A stretch of DNA of 64,000 bases from Triglochin maritima (GCA_963682175.1 OY821771.1:10601001-10665000), one strand, 5' to 3'. Positions 1 to 13,050 are shown, counted from the stretch's first letter. Notes: generated from the letters alone by a model not told the origin. Translations and numbers: made by a program.

Positions 1-480
1 CAGAATAAGTTGTGTGTCTGTCCATTTTAATGTTTAATTATGTCCATTTTAAGGTGTGAGTATGTTCATTTTAAGTTGGGGGTCTGTCCATTTTAAGGTT
101 TAATTATGTTCATTTTAAGGTGCGAGTCTGTCCATTTTAAGTGGTAGGTCAGTCCATTTGAAGATGTGTGTCTGTCTAGTTTAATGTCTGAGTCTGTCCA
201 CACATTAATCTGGACAGACACACAACATAATCTGGGCAAACACACAACTTATTCTGGAAAGACACAACTTATTCTGAACAGACACAACATAATCTGGAAA
301 GACACAAAACTTATTTTGGACAGACATACAACTTATTCTTGACAGACATAAAACATAATCTAAACATGCACACAACCTAATCTGGACAGACACATAATTT
401 AATTTGGACAAACGCAAAGCTTATTCTGGACATACACAACTAATATGGACAGACACACAACCTAATCTGGACAGAATAAT
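1..480. repeat. Inverted pair of degenerate short tandem repeats
   Basis: Positions 1-195 are degenerate repeats of a unit containing GTCTGTCCATTTTAAG. Positions about 200-480 are repeats of a unit containing AATCTGGACAGACACACAAC, which carries the reverse complement of the same core (GGACAGAC). The two halves therefore face each other around position 200. Short ORFs here are translations of the repeat and are not genes. The array runs off the left edge of the window, so its full length and parent element are unknown. Confidence 0.75.
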
Positions 481-485
481 GTGAG

Positions 486-3400
486 TTTGTCAATTTTAAG
501 TTGTGGGTATGTCCGTGGGGAACCAAATGTTGCATGGGGGAACCAAAGATTGCATTCGGAACGTAATGTTGCATAGGAAAAGTAAATGTTGCATATGACA
601 AAAAATAAATGTTACTTAATTAATTTTAAAAAGTAAAAGACATTTGACTTTTGCTGATAGTACTGACCATGTCAGCGCACGTGCCAGACGCCCGCGTTCG
701 TGTATCACTATGCTGAGTCTTTAGTTAGCATGATACGCATCTCGGTTCTCGGTGAGTGAGGAAGGAAGCAAGTGGTGGTGTATTGTAAATACCTTAAACA
801 TCTCTCAATTGTAGATAAAATCAATGTACCCTTTATTTTGCTTGAAACCTTTCAACTAAAGTCCAGGATTAGCATTGGTTAGTGTTATCATCAGAAAGAT
901 AATCTCTACATGCATGCTATGACTTGTTTTAGTTGTTGCATTCCTTATTTTCTCGAATGGAGCCCGATCACCTCGGATTTGAAATGTAACCCTAACGTTA
1001 ACATGATAGATAACCTTAGATTATATATCTCACAAAACTTCCCCAAAGATAAACTAATTAATTGTTGCATGAGCTAATCGAGATGGTTTACTTAACTAGC
1101 TAGCTAGTACTCTTAATTAGTTTCCAATCAGTAATATAAAAATGGATATATGAAACAAAATCAATATCATTGAAAAAGACAAGAATGAAATCATGGAATA
1201 CCAAGTCTTCCATGCACACCATATCTAATGGAGTTTTGGGTTCGAGGTAGATGAGTAGATGAAGACTTTCCAATTATTTAATCCAAACGAAGTGGAGAAG
1301 AAAACGTCACCTTTTTAATAATGCACGCATGTGGACTTATTTATAATTTAAAATAGAAACTATAGACCTCTTCTAAAACTCTGTCGGTGATATGTGAATC
1401 TTGAAGAGGACCCTTTCATATATATCGTAGTAGGGCACCCAAAATATTCAAATAGAACTATAGAAGAATTAATCTTTACATGACAAGGCTTTAAATAGGG
1501 TTTTGAACGGGTGGGGGTAAGGTAGGAGAGTGTATTTCATTACCATACTCGATAATTTGAGTGTGCAATGTAACAAATAATTAATAAACTTTATAAGTGT
1601 CTACTAATTACCTTATAAAGAATATGCAAACGGTAAACTATGTTGTATTTTTATTTATTGAAAAAAATGTATTAATTAAAGATGAAGATATTTATAATAC
1701 ATATATAGAACAAAATATGAAATGCCAAGCATTAATAAAATATATCCAAAGAGAGTTTTAGATCATCAAAAACTTTTGCCTCATTCATGGGTATTAATAT
1801 TTTTTAGTTTGAAAAAAATAAAACTGCATTAATGTTGGAGAAGGAAATATTAAATGGAGAATGTAGCCAGGGTTTGGAATTTCAGGTTGCAATCGATGGA
1901 GAAGTTAAGTTAGAGTTTGATTTGTGGGTCTTTTCGTTTCAGCATTACAAATTTATATTAATTTTGATCAATTAGAATTTAAGAAAATTTACCATATAGT
2001 CGATGTTAACCTGCCGGTAACGGGTAAAATGAACAAAAAATAATTTATTTCATAATCCTAACCTATGAACCACCAGGTAAAACGGGTACAAATCGTCAAT
2101 CACTCAATCTCGTTATCATAATTCATACCCAATGAAATACAAGTAAAACGGGTAATATTTTTTGTAAAATTTTTAACGAAAAAACTTAGAACCATTATTG
2201 TTTTCTTTACAACCAAAAATCCGATAGAGAAAAATGTATTTAAGATAAGCAGGTATCTATTATTCTATGTACAACAGTAATTTGAAAAGTGATTTCGTCA
2301 AATTGGCCTAAAACGTCAAACATGGGGCAAGACCTTCAATATATAAAAGGTGAAAAGACAAGTATAAATTACCATAAAATAACTAAAACCAGAGGAAACT
2401 CCAATTTTAAGCCACTATGGCACTACATCCTAATACAATTACTAACTCCTCGAAGCTGATTAGACCCCATTTCTTGTGTCACCAGTCACCACACTAATCT
2501 AATCGAGTCTTCATATTCTAATGGAAAACAGATTAATTTAATTGGATTAACTGTAACACGTACTGGTTGTTAGATAACACACATAGCTAATCAAAGAAAA
2601 TATGATAATATATAATTAACATGAATTTACTATCATAATATTTGGTTATAAGGGAACGGTCCTTTTGACACATTAGATCTTATGGACGATAGTTGCAAGA
2701 TATAAGAAGCTTAATATCTGGTTAATCAAATTGTACCTTAACCCAGGTGAAGATTATTAAAATAAAAATAATACTTGAGAAGTCAATGAAAAAACGACAC
2801 GAGTCTAATGACCACAACAACTTTAAACTATGCATTTAAAATCTCATTTGTGGCAATTTGGCGTGAGTTCTCTGTGCATCACAAAACCCATGAATTACGA
2901 AGTAGATCAAAACCTTACGTGGTCTTGAAGATGGGTCTTCACAAAGACAAACGCATTTTCATGTGTGACATTTTATGAACTTAGGTCTCCGATTTCGCAT
3001 TCCCAATAATTCAACAAAAGTCATTGGAGTGTGAGAGTTAATCATGAACTTAGGTCTCCAAGATTAAGAGTTTCTCACAAGAAACCCTTTTTTTTTAATT
3101 TTGCAAGGCTTCTCACAAGAAACCCTAACAAGAGACTACTCATTAAGTCACAACTGCTTCTTGTTGAAACCCATTCATTTAATTGCAAAATAATTGACAC
3201 CTAAGTAAGACTTAATTGCGTTTTCTATTCCATATATACCCTTACAAACATTTATAGGTATATGTGTGAAGAGATGTGTACTTTTAACCTGCAAAGTCCC
3301 CCTCCCCAAACAAAATTAAACTTGAATGGTATACGACCTTTGTTATTTTGATACGACAAAAAATTGACAAGAAAAAATAAATCAGATCCAAGTTTAAATC

Positions 3401-5740
3401 AGTTTTCTTCATAAATAGGTTGACTCGCTTAGTTTCTTTTTTAATTAGGATGCATGCATGATTTTGCAAATTCTAATGCAATGAGATTTCACTACTAAAT
3501 AATACAACAGTTTTTGTGATTTGTATTATCGTTTTCCTTACCTTCAAACATTTTAAAATTGTGTTTTTATTTCTCTTGAGTTTAGAAAATGTCACAAAAG
3601 ATTTAATGTTGGTTAGGAGTGGTCAAGAAATTTGCAAAAGATATAGTAAACGTGAGGAACTTCGAGTTATGGTATATATATCTAATACTAAGCGGATTAA
3701 TTTAACACCCGATAAAGTGATAAACCACGTTTCTCCTACTTGCTTCCAGTCTTTATTAGATTGTAACGTCGTCTTATCTTAAAGAAGATAGTTCTTCTCT
3801 CTTGTTATTATACAAGTATAAAGATGACGTCTCACATGAGAAAATTTTAATTACTGATTAGATGTCGTGATTTTGTTGTTTTGCATGACTTATCTACGGA
3901 AGGAAATTGAAATATCATATGTTATATAATAAGGTATAATTATATAGTCTTTGATGGTTACCGCTGAGGCCCGAGAGAGATATCTGAACCAACACATTAT
4001 TTTTAAGATAAAAATGTAGGCATTTCTAATTACTTCCAAAGTTGTTTAATTGAAATTAGGCCGAGTTGGGGCTGTCCACACTGGAAAACAGGATCGGGCG
4101 TTGTCGTATACGAGCCCGGACCTCAGTCTAACAAAAATGTTAATTAGGATTTAATGAGGTCCGGCCTATCCCAAAACAAACTGGATCTGAATATAAAAAA
4201 CAAACAATTTTTTTTTTAAATTTTGTTGTGTGTGCCTTATTTCAAAAGGAATAAAAATATTAAGTATATTCGGTATCTTAAATTTACCACATGTTATTTA
4301 GGTATGTCAAGAAATAATTGAGACGGTTGAATCAAAATAATATTTTTTTCACTAAGTTTGGCTAACGTCTGTCCGGTTACAAATCCTCTAGTTGCATAGG
4401 CCGAGGTGAAGGTAGTTTTAGTTGATTCACAATTATGAATATGATGACGGTTATATGGCTTATCTATGATCCTACCCGTTTAATTAAACAGTTCGCGGTT
4501 GAGTTAGAAATCCGTTTATTTTTACCTCTACCCATGACTCTACTTGTTTTATTTAATTAAACGGTTTTGGACGGTTAATTAGTTACATAGTTAAAACTTA
4601 ATGGATACTAAAATCGATATAAAAATTGAGTAAATGATTAAATGGATAAAAACCTGTTAAATTGATAAACGGATAACAAACTAAACTTATAATACTTACA
4701 ATATTTAACATCAAACATCCATAAAATTATAATCAAAACCTCTAAAAATCCATAATCTAAACATCCACAAATTCATATCAAACAAAATATTATATATATT
4801 CATTAGGTTTCGCGGTTAAACAGTTAAACGGATGTGTGAAATCATGTACCTTTACCTGCCAATTTATTAAATGGTTATGATTTTGGCAACCCTTATCCGC
4901 CCATTTATTAAACGATTATGTTTTTTACAACTCGTGACCTACACACATATATAAACCCTACCCGTCCGTGCGGTTAGGGCGGTTTAACAGTTTTGCCCCT
5001 ACCCATTTACATCCCTAATTATAAAGGGTCTCGTAAGTAGAAGTGGTCAGATTATTCCATAGAAGTCATGAAGATAGTATTTAGGCGTTGCTTGGTTTAC
5101 ACTTAACTAGATTACATTTCTGTACGTTGAATCCCACGTATTATCAAATTATATTGTTATGTAACGTCAAATTACACTACATGAATCACAATGTAATTTC
5201 AAAAATTAATTTTGTGATTCAATAAATCTCATAAAAGTCTGAAGAGATTGCTGAAGCTCTGACATATTTCCGCGTAGATCAAGGTTGAGTATTGACGTTG
5301 TGACAATGTTTGAGTAATTCAAAATTAGTTGGTTTCATTGTAATTTAATTAGATTATGACTTCCAAATAGGTTATCCAACTAGGACCTTTAATGAGGTAA
5401 TCCAATTACCTGAAAGGGGTGTAATTGGATTACATAGTAATTACAACCTTTAGTTTTTTTTGTACCAAACAATGGAACGTAATCGGTGTAATGAGGTTAA
5501 ATTATGCTGGCTTATTAGCCACTATCCTAATTATTTTGATGATTTCACTCAAATCTAACACATAATCTAACTTGTTATATGATTCATAACTAATATCCTC
5601 CCGGAGTCCCGATCACAATTGAGCACTCATGGATAATCATATACCAAATTACATACACTTTTCCTCTTAATAGATGATTGAAGGATTCAAACTCAAGAGT
5701 ATGGATTGACGTCGATACTTGTAATCAAAGATGAAAAATA
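486..5740. other. Gene-free AT-rich intergenic stretch
   Basis: No ORF here resembles a protein family, and no convincing exon structure is seen. Positions 520-600 hold four short repeats around the word TTGCA following GGAACCAAA-type words. Around 4,440-5,030 the sequence is rich in CCCGTTTAATTAAACGG-like words and ends in TTTACATCCCTA, a typical terminus of small plant hAT-type MITEs, but I cannot find the opposite terminus. Around 5,090-5,490 the words TTGGTTTACA and TGTACCAAACAA lie in opposite orientation with internal GTAATTGGATTAC words, suggesting another small MITE. Both element calls are weak. Confidence 0.5.
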
Positions 5741-5964
5741 TAATAGTTAATTAGAGTTTACCCCTTGAACTATGCCTTGATATTGCTTTGCACACATGAA
5801 CTTTTAAAGTTAACAATTACTCCACCCCCCTCTGAACTTCCAATCCGACCCAAATTCCAACCAAATCCGACATCCGTTTCGATCCGAACTTTCATGTAAA
5901 TATAAGTTTAGAAGTGTATTAGGGATAACGAAAAAATGCAAAAAAGTCGAATGTGTGTTTAAAT

Positions 5965-7130
5965 TAGGGGTGCACATGAGTCGGGTTGAACCCGAAAACC
6001 GACCCGAACCTGACTGGTCGGGTCGGGTTGGGAAGGATTCGGGTTGGGTTTGAGAAATTTGAAAATTGGTTTTTTCGGGTCGGGTTCGGGTTCAGGGGTT
6101 GGGTTAACCCAACCCAACCCGAAACAAAATATTTTTCTAATGCATTTTCGTGGATTTATCTCGTTCGTCCATTTGCTAACCCTAATGCCTAAAACAAATT
6201 CCACAACCCATTTCACAGCACAGTCTCCATCCTCTCCACTGAACCTGAACCTGCATCCACTCCACTCCACTCGCCTTCGGCCTCCACGTGACCACTCCAC
6301 TCGCCTCCGACCTCCACGCCACTCAGCGGCTCAGGCGCTCAGCCTTCCACTCAACCATCCTCACTCCTTGCCTTCTCGCAGCTTTTCCCTCCTCTCCGTC
6401 GACCCCTCTATTCCTCGCCTCCGACCTCCACACAACTTAGCGGATCGTCCCCTCAGCCTTCCCCACGCTCGACCTTACCCCCTCTCCTCAGGCTCGCAAA
6501 GTCGACCCTCTCCACTCGCCACTCCTCTCGACCTCGACCCTCTCCACTCGCCACTCCTCGCGACCTCACCCCCCGTCTCCGAGCGACTCCATTCTTGGCC
6601 ACTTGTTGCTGTTGATCCCCTCACCCCCTCTCCGTCGATCTGCTGAACTCAACCTTCGTCTATCCACGCCACCGAACACGTCTTCCTCGTCGAATTCCGC
6701 CCAAGTACTAGATTTCCCACATTCAATAAACTTCAATGTTGTGTGCCTATGTGAAATAGTATTAATACCAAAGAGATACAAAAGATTATTATCATGAAGT
6801 AATTCCGTCCAAGTACTAATATTTGAAGTATTAATACTGAATCATTTGTCATGAAGTAATTCGAAAGATTTTGTATTATGTAATGTTAGAACTTAGAAAA
6901 TATGATTTTTTATCTCAACTTCTCAACTTAGAAAACATGATTTTTTTGTTTGTTTAATAAGTGTATAGTTTCTAATTGTGTATGTATGGTAATTGTTACT
7001 TGTAAGTGTGGATTGAGAATCAGATGAAGGCATGAAAAATGGTGTATTTAATTGCTTGTTTTCATCAAAACAGAAAATTCGGGTCCAACTAGAACCCGAC
7101 CCAACCCAACCCAACCCATGTGCACCCCTA
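5965..7130. mobile_element. Non-autonomous hAT-superfamily element with target duplication
   Basis: The element starts TAGGGGTGCACATG and ends CATGTGCACCCCTA, which are perfect inverted termini. It is flanked by a perfect 8-bp direct repeat GTTTAAAT (5,957-5,964 and 7,131-7,138). An 8-bp duplication and such termini are hallmarks of the hAT superfamily. Subterminal regions are rich in GGGTCGGGTT and its complement. The middle (about 6,210-6,690) is a C/T-rich tract with degenerate repeats of CACTCGCCTCCGACCTCCAC; it gives a 200-codon Pro/Ser/Leu-rich ORF that looks like low-complexity translation rather than a gene. No transposase is present. Confidence 0.88.
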
Positions 7131-7243
7131 GTTTAAATAATAAATTTTTAAAGTTCAATGAGACAAAATGTGACAAAACAAAAGTTCGGGGGGATAACTG
7201 TTAACTTTGAAAGTTCAATGTGGGATATCAAGACATAATTTAG

Positions 7244-10200
7244 CAGTGTTCACGTAGGCGACCACCCGTTGGCGTGGTCGCCTGGGCGACCACCACCTTT
7301 CGCCCAGCAAAGCTGGGCGAAATGGGCGGTCGCCTCGCCTAGGCGATAGCCGTTGGAGGCAATCCAACGACTATCATCTTTTTGATTTTTCATTTATTTT
7401 TTTCCAAAAATTACAAGTTTGCCACTGCCCCCAAATCCTATATAAACAACCTCTCCAAACCTCTTCATTTTTCACACATCTCTCATTCTCTTCTTCTTAT
7501 TCATAATTCTATTCTAATCATCAAGTTTCCTAATCATCAAGTTTTCGTGATTAAGTCTCCGGTCTGGTGCTTAGTTTTGAAGTTGGAAAGTGAAGTCTCC
7601 GATCCGGTTCTTCATTCTTCAACCGCCAAAATCAAGTGCACTCTTTCTAACTTCTCTTTAGAATTAAATTAATTAGTATTTCATTTTCATATTAGTCTAA
7701 ATTTTTATATTGGTCTAGTTTTAAGATATGGTCTACGTACCCGGCACTAGTCTCCCCATGCATCACGAGAGTTACGATGACCTAAGACCTACCCGTACAA
7801 ATGACTCCGGTTGGAATACTTCCCATTACATTAGTGCTAATGATAAAAACTGCATTGTCTGTGAGTTATGTGGTAAGGAAACTAGAGGTGGTATAGCCCA
7901 TCACAAACAACATCTTGCACACACCCGGTAGAATGGTAGACCTTGTGATAAAGTTCCGGACTCTGTTAAACAAGATATAACTGCATACACGATTAGAAAC
8001 AGTAGGACATTACAAAATGAAAATGTATGTCTTGATAATTATGTAGACAGAGAAAACATAGAATTTGATCTGGAAACCGGGTCGGGTTCCGGTTCTGCTC
8101 GGACCCCAACCTCCCGTCCTCGCCCCGTTCTTGGTCGAAAGAGACAACAACAACGTTTGTGGGGACCATTTTGCGGACCTGGGAAGGACGTGGTTTCCGT
8201 CTCCCAACAAACAACCATCGAAAGAACCTTTAAAAAAGAAGATAGGAAAACAATTAATCAAAAATGGTCTAGGTTTTTCTATAGATGTGGTATTTCATTC
8301 AACACTGTAAGGACGCCTGAGTGGAAGGAAGCAATATCTGCTACTTGTACTTACAGACCCAGACTTAAACCCATGACGTATCATGAAGTTAGTGAATCGT
8401 GCCTTAAACAGGAAATTGACTACACTAGAGGTATACTAGAGTCGTACAGACAAGATTGGGCAACATACAGGTGCACGTTGATGACATATGGATGGACTGA
8501 TAGGTACGGTAGGAATATAATCAATTTTCTAGTAAATTGTCCAACAGGTACCATGTTCATGAGGTATGTAGATGCTTCCAAACACTCTCACACCGCAGAT
8601 TACCTGTACAAGCTGATGGACAAGGTAGTTGGCGAGATTGGCGAAGAATACGTTGTTCAGGTAGTCACCGACAATGCCACCACGTACGTACTTGCCGGTA
8701 GGAAGTTGCAGCAAAAAAGAAGGAGATTGTTTTGGACTCCCTGTGCAGCGCATTGCATCGATCTCATCTTGGAGGATATTGGCAAGCTATTTTTGAAGAC
8801 TATTGCTTTAGCTCGTAAGATCATCAAACATTTCAACAGCTCTGCCATGTTGTTGAAGAGGATGCGAATTGCCATTGAAGGGAACCTTCTACGCCCTGCT
8901 GTCACGAGATTTGCCACCGCCTTTCTGACTTTGCAAAGGTTGTTTCTGAAGAAAGACAGACTCCGAGCCTTTGTTGTTTCCCCGGAGTACAACGATCCTA
9001 ATGCAAGTTGGATAAAGAACAAGAAAAAGAAGGAGATCTCTACTGAAGTTGCCGAGACCATTCTACAAAGTGGCTTCTGGACTAACGTCGTGAAGGCACT
9101 GAAGGCCTCACAACCTATAGTCCAGGTTCTTAGACTTGTCGACGGCGATGAGAAACCACCGATGAGATATCTACGTGACGTAATGGAGAAAGCCAAAGAA
9201 CAAATCATGAGGAACTTTGACGGAAACCCGAGGTTGTACAAGCAAGTCATCTACCTCATCGACACCAGGTGGGGTCCAGGGAAGATGATGTCATCACCGC
9301 TACACTCAGCTGATTTCTTACTCAACCCTGGTACCTTCTTCTCCGTCCAACCTCAGGATTGAAATGTAGCTTTCAATGAGCATATGCCTGGATTCATGGA
9401 TGTCGTAGAGTGACTCGTCCCCACTCCTGCAGAACAAGACAAGATTTGCGGTCTACTTGATCGTTACAAGAACTCCCTCGGAATATTCTCGAGGGATATG
9501 ATCGTTAGACAAAGGACAGAAAGAAGACCTACAGATTGGTGGCAATCTTATGACGCAGACATGGGAGAGACCGCATTACAGAGGTTGGCCCTGAGGGTGT
9601 TGGGATTGACATGCTCGACATCAAGTTGTGAGCGGAATTGGAGTGTCTTCGAGCAGTTGCACTCAACGAGAAGGAACAAGTTGGTTGTGAAGAAGATGAA
9701 TGACTTGGTGTATGTGAACTACAACCAAAAGTTAAGGCAAAGGTTTCAGCAATGGATGGAGAAGCCTGAATTTTATGACCCATCAGTGTGGACTACGATC
9801 TCTTCGACGAGCATCCATGGTTGGTAGAAACTGAAGATCCGGTCTTCGCTGGAGAGGAGCTTACATGAGCCGATGCCGAGGAAGCAGCTTTAGGACATTC
9901 TTCTTCACGGAGACGCTTTGCTCGATCCACGTCATGTGACGCGTGGTGTTCCACTGCATCTGACGCGCCATTGTTAGGTGTTGGTATGGATGATGCCATC
10001 GTTCACATTAGTTCTAGAGATTCAGGTGCATCGAGTTCTCAACCACCGATGGACATCGACGAGCAATATGTCCAATCCGACGATGAAGAAACTGAAGAAG
10101 ATGATGTCTAGTTGACAATCTGAACGAGAACCACTCTGACGACTCTGATGGTGGTGGATGATGTGATATGGTTCCCAGTTTGACATTAGATCAATTTGTC

Positions 10201-10570
10201 CAATGGAATTAGTTAGTTAGCTTGTAATTCTAATTTCTCTCTTATCTGCTATTGTATGAACTCCGAGTTACATTTGTAATCATACTACTAAGCAATAAAT
10301 TGTATACCTAAGTGTTTAGGTGGGTAGAGGGGGTGCCTAGTGAGGCATTGGTCAAGGAACTAAGTGTCTCTTTGAAGCCTAAATATGTATGGTATTTTTA
10401 GATAATATTTGTGCATTTTTCCTATTTTTCCCGATTTTCCTGATTTTTTTATCTATTTTATCAAATTTAATTGAATTAAAATTAAAAAAGAAGATCGTCC
10501 AGAGTTAGGCGGTCGCACAAACGCCTAGGCGACCGGACGCACCCGGTCGCCTAGGCGTTCCCTGAACACG
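7244..10570 (+). mobile_element. hAT transposon with degraded termini
   Basis: The left end CAGTGTTCACGTAGGCGACC and the right end, whose reverse complement reads CGTGTTCAGGGAACGCCTAG, form imperfect inverted repeats rich in GGCGACC words. They enclose the hAT transposase pseudogene. No clean 8-bp target duplication flanks these ends, so the boundary is good to only a few bases or the duplication has decayed. The insertion lies within the right arm of a small MITE. Confidence 0.7.
7728..10111 (+). pseudogene. hAT-family transposase, broken
   Basis: One reading frame spans 7,728-9,827. It has a BED-type zinc finger (C-x2-C ... H-x4-H, about 7,850-7,925), a central transposase region with the DUF659-type stretch VVTDNATTYVLAGR followed by TPCAAHCIDLILEDIG (about 8,660-8,790), and a C-terminal hAT dimerisation region ending GLTCSTSSCERNWSVFEQ (about 9,600-9,660). 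In-frame stops are TAG at 7,929, TGA at 9,360 and TGA at 9,411. Near 9,795 the reading shifts by one base; the new frame continues through an acidic tail to about 10,111 and is crossed by one more TGA near 9,866. Such enzymes cut and paste DNA by binding the element's termini. At least five lesions make this copy inactive. The start codon is uncertain because an exon could lie upstream. Confidence 0.9.
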
Positions 10571-11390
10571 AGGATAAACCATAATTAACCCAAAATATAT
10601 TGTAATTTTAGTTTTATTTAAGTGTTAGGATAATATGTTTGGACCCTCGTAGGAATCTAAATGAATATTATATTACTCCTAAACTACTCACTGAATGTTT
10701 AGTGCCCGTCAGACGGTTCATAGGTCGTTACCCCGTCCGATCCACCCCATCAGGACACTTCAATCTTGCAATGAACGATATACTGTGTTTCCACCATTCG
10801 ATATATTGTAGTCACCTTTGAGAACTAATTCAAAGTTTTGATCGGATTTAAAAATAATCAAATATTCAAACAAATATTGGACCCTAAGAAAGTGAGGAAG
10901 GAGGCTCGAAAGTGTGTTTCGACTAAAGCAAAGGAAACGGATGGTGTATTGTAAATACTCGGGTGGGGGACACGTGTCCCCCCTATTGGTTATTTTTTTA
11001 TTTATTTAGTGGATGATTTGTTATTAGAGGTAATTGTTAATGTATTGGGTATTTTGATTAATGTGGGGTAATAATTTTTGAGGTAATTAATTGAATAAAA
11101 TTAGAGATATATAAATAAAATAAATAAAATGTAAATCCATATTTAATGCTTAAAATATAATATATATTAATACTACAACCACAAGAACAATACATTAATA
11201 ATACTGAAATACGAACTACAACCAACCACACGAAATACAAACTAAAGGAAATACAAACCCGAAATACCGACTACAACATACCAACAAACTACGGGAAGTA
11301 CAAATTACTGGAAATACAAACCATACGAAATACCAAGTACAACAAACTACACTACAACAAACTACACGTACTGATTCTCTTCCGCCCAGG
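10571..11390. other. Intergenic stretch with an 18-bp G-box palindrome
   Basis: No gene is visible. Positions 10,965-10,982 are a perfect palindrome GGGGGACACGTGTCCCCC with a CACGTG core. Just upstream, GGTGTATTGTAAATAC at about 10,943 repeats a word at about 776, which hints that both belong to one dispersed repeat. Positions 11,220-11,370 repeat words such as CGAAATACAAACTA, degenerate short tandem repeats. Confidence 0.5.
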
Positions 11391-11394
11391 CGAG

Positions 11395-12345
11395 GAGTTT
11401 ATCAATTACTTTTTTTATCCTGCTCCGTCGAGCCGTCCTTCCTCATCAGAGAGTGAAGCATGTCCAACTTAGCCTTTTAAAATGCCTCTGAAAATTTCGT
11501 TCCGCAAATTCCTCCTACTTGGAGAAACCATCCTCTCTCACTTGGGTGGTGTATCGAAGCTGTTGTGCAAGTTCTCTAACATCGGTGTCGCCTTCGGGGC
11601 GTAATGAACTCTTAGTCTTTTTCTTGGCCTTCTTCACACCTTCTGGGCATGTAGACGACCCCAACGTCATTTCGTCTGCATCCGATGGTGACTACGTCCT
11701 GGACATGTCAGTGCTCTTTCTTTTCCCAAGGCTTCCTGACTGGGGACTACTTTCATCGTGCAACTCCGGGGACTCCCAGTCAACACGCACGACATTAGCT
11801 CCGGATATCACACTCCCATTTTGGGTACCCGACCCACTTGTTGACAGCAGGTACAATTCTCCTCCACCGTCCTTTTAAGGACTCTGCATTCCTCTCGAGG
11901 AGGTCTGTATCTTCCACAGAGATGTCGTACACATGTTTCACTCTGGCCCACAATGAAGTAGACTTCTGGTTTGTCCCCGTCACCGCATCGCAACTGATTT
12001 CTATATATGAGACAAGTCTTTCGTCTCAGCTGTGGTCCACATCTTCAGATTGGTTTTGGCTGCTTGGACTTGCTTGCGGCGGCGTCGCTGTGGAGGCGGG
12101 GATGGTGGTGTGGCGGTGTGTCGTGGTGGGGACTCATCGTCGTTATGACCCTCTTCTTCAGTGTCCGCCATACTCGGACTACTTTGTTGAGACATGTGTC
12201 GGCCAAACATCTGGAATTGCGGTTGATTTTGTGGGAATGGTGGTGCATATTGAGAGAATTGTGGGAATGGTTGGTTTTCGTCTGGTTGTGCGTAGAGGCA
12301 GAATTGTGGGAATGGTGGGTTTTGGTTCGGTAGTGGGAAATAGAC
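11395..12345 (-). pseudogene. Myb/SANT-like DNA-binding protein (PIF/Harbinger-associated type), broken
   Basis: Reading the minus strand, a Pro/Gln/Asn-rich start (about 12,345-12,210) leads to an acidic linker and a Lys/Arg patch, then WTTAETKDLSHI, a stop, and GTNQKSTSLWARVKHVYD with LKGRWRRIVPAVNKWVG (about 11,983-11,830). This order and the GT(N/D)Q..S..FW signature match the small Myb-like proteins that accompany PIF/Harbinger transposases, often mislabelled 'glutathione S-transferase T3-like'. A Lys-rich segment follows (about 11,690-11,590). Several in-frame stops and at least one frame change break it. No Harbinger DDE transposase is seen nearby. Family assignment is from motif memory only. 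Confidence 0.6.
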
Positions 12346-12407
12346 CTGACAATCATGTCGTGTTCGTGTAATTTCGTGTCAGACAGTTTCGTAATCGTGT
12401 CAATATC

Positions 12408-13050
12408 TTTTGGATGAAATCAATATCTTTTTACTAATATTTGTGGCAGAAGCTTAAAATAACAGCATAAATCCAAAACATTTCAATAGACTTTACAACA
12501 TCATTGCCCAAAATCTGGTGCTTTGAATTTCAATGTCATAACAAATTAAACAACACTCCTCCGGATGTACTTGGATGTTTAAATCCTGACTTCTTTCAGA
12601 TCGGAAGATAAACATCATGTCGAGATCATATTTTTTCCGGAGGTTTAATAAACCTATTATAGTTGTACATGTTTTCTCCATTATACATAAGCAAAATGGG
12701 ATTGTAGGAGGCTTTCTGGTTATCTTGAATCTGACACTTCATTTGAACCACTACTGATAATCTGTGGGTGAGATGTTTCATATAATTTTTCACGAGGTAA
12801 AAGCTTCATCGCAAATAATCATTTGCACGTAATTCACGATTTAAACACAAAAAGTATTAATTTTCTGTTGTTCATCGTCACTATAAAGATTGACAATGAA
12901 ATAAACTTGGTTCGACTTAAAACCTCAATACATTCAAACTCTTAAAAGATAAGAGTACATGTGAATTAGTTTGATTTAAAAAATATAACTGTAATCACTA
13001 ATTTTTTTTCTCTCTCTGTATATAAACAGAAATTATAGAATGAGTTCAGA
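12408..13050. repeat. Repeat A, copy 1 (about 0.64 kb)
   Basis: This segment begins TTTGGATGAAATCAATATC and ends AATTATAGAATGAGTTCAG. It matches 14,207-14,838 nearly base for base and 29,300-29,760 more loosely, all in the same orientation. Readable minus-strand stretches exist (62 codons at 12,493-12,681), but they are not preserved among the three copies and no protein family is evident. I cannot name the repeat. Confidence 0.8.

Larger units (their letters stand above)
5755..10600. mobile_element. Small inverted-repeat MITE split by two later insertions
   Basis: The left arm, about 5,757-5,845, contains TTGAACTATGCCTTGATATT, AAAGTTAACAATTACTCC and CCCCCCTCTGAACTT. The right arm, about 7,180-7,243, holds the reverse complement in the same order (AAGTTCGGGGGGATAAC, GTTAACTTTGAAAGTTC, GATATCAAGACATAATTTAG). 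The right arm resumes without a gap at 10,571 (AGGATAAACCATAATTAAC) after the hAT element. Removing the two insertions leaves an element of only a few hundred bases. That reconstruction is inference from arm symmetry. Confidence 0.5.

Noticed and set aside
4430..5030. Complete hAT MITE
   Set aside because: Only one credible terminus (TTTACATCCCTA) is visible; the left end and a target duplication could not be found.
6044..6646. 200-codon Pro/Ser/Leu-rich ORF
   Set aside because: It translates a C/T-rich repeat inside a hAT MITE and matches no family I recognise.
8657..9250. 197-codon ORF on the minus strand
   Set aside because: It is the antisense shadow of the hAT transposase pseudogene.
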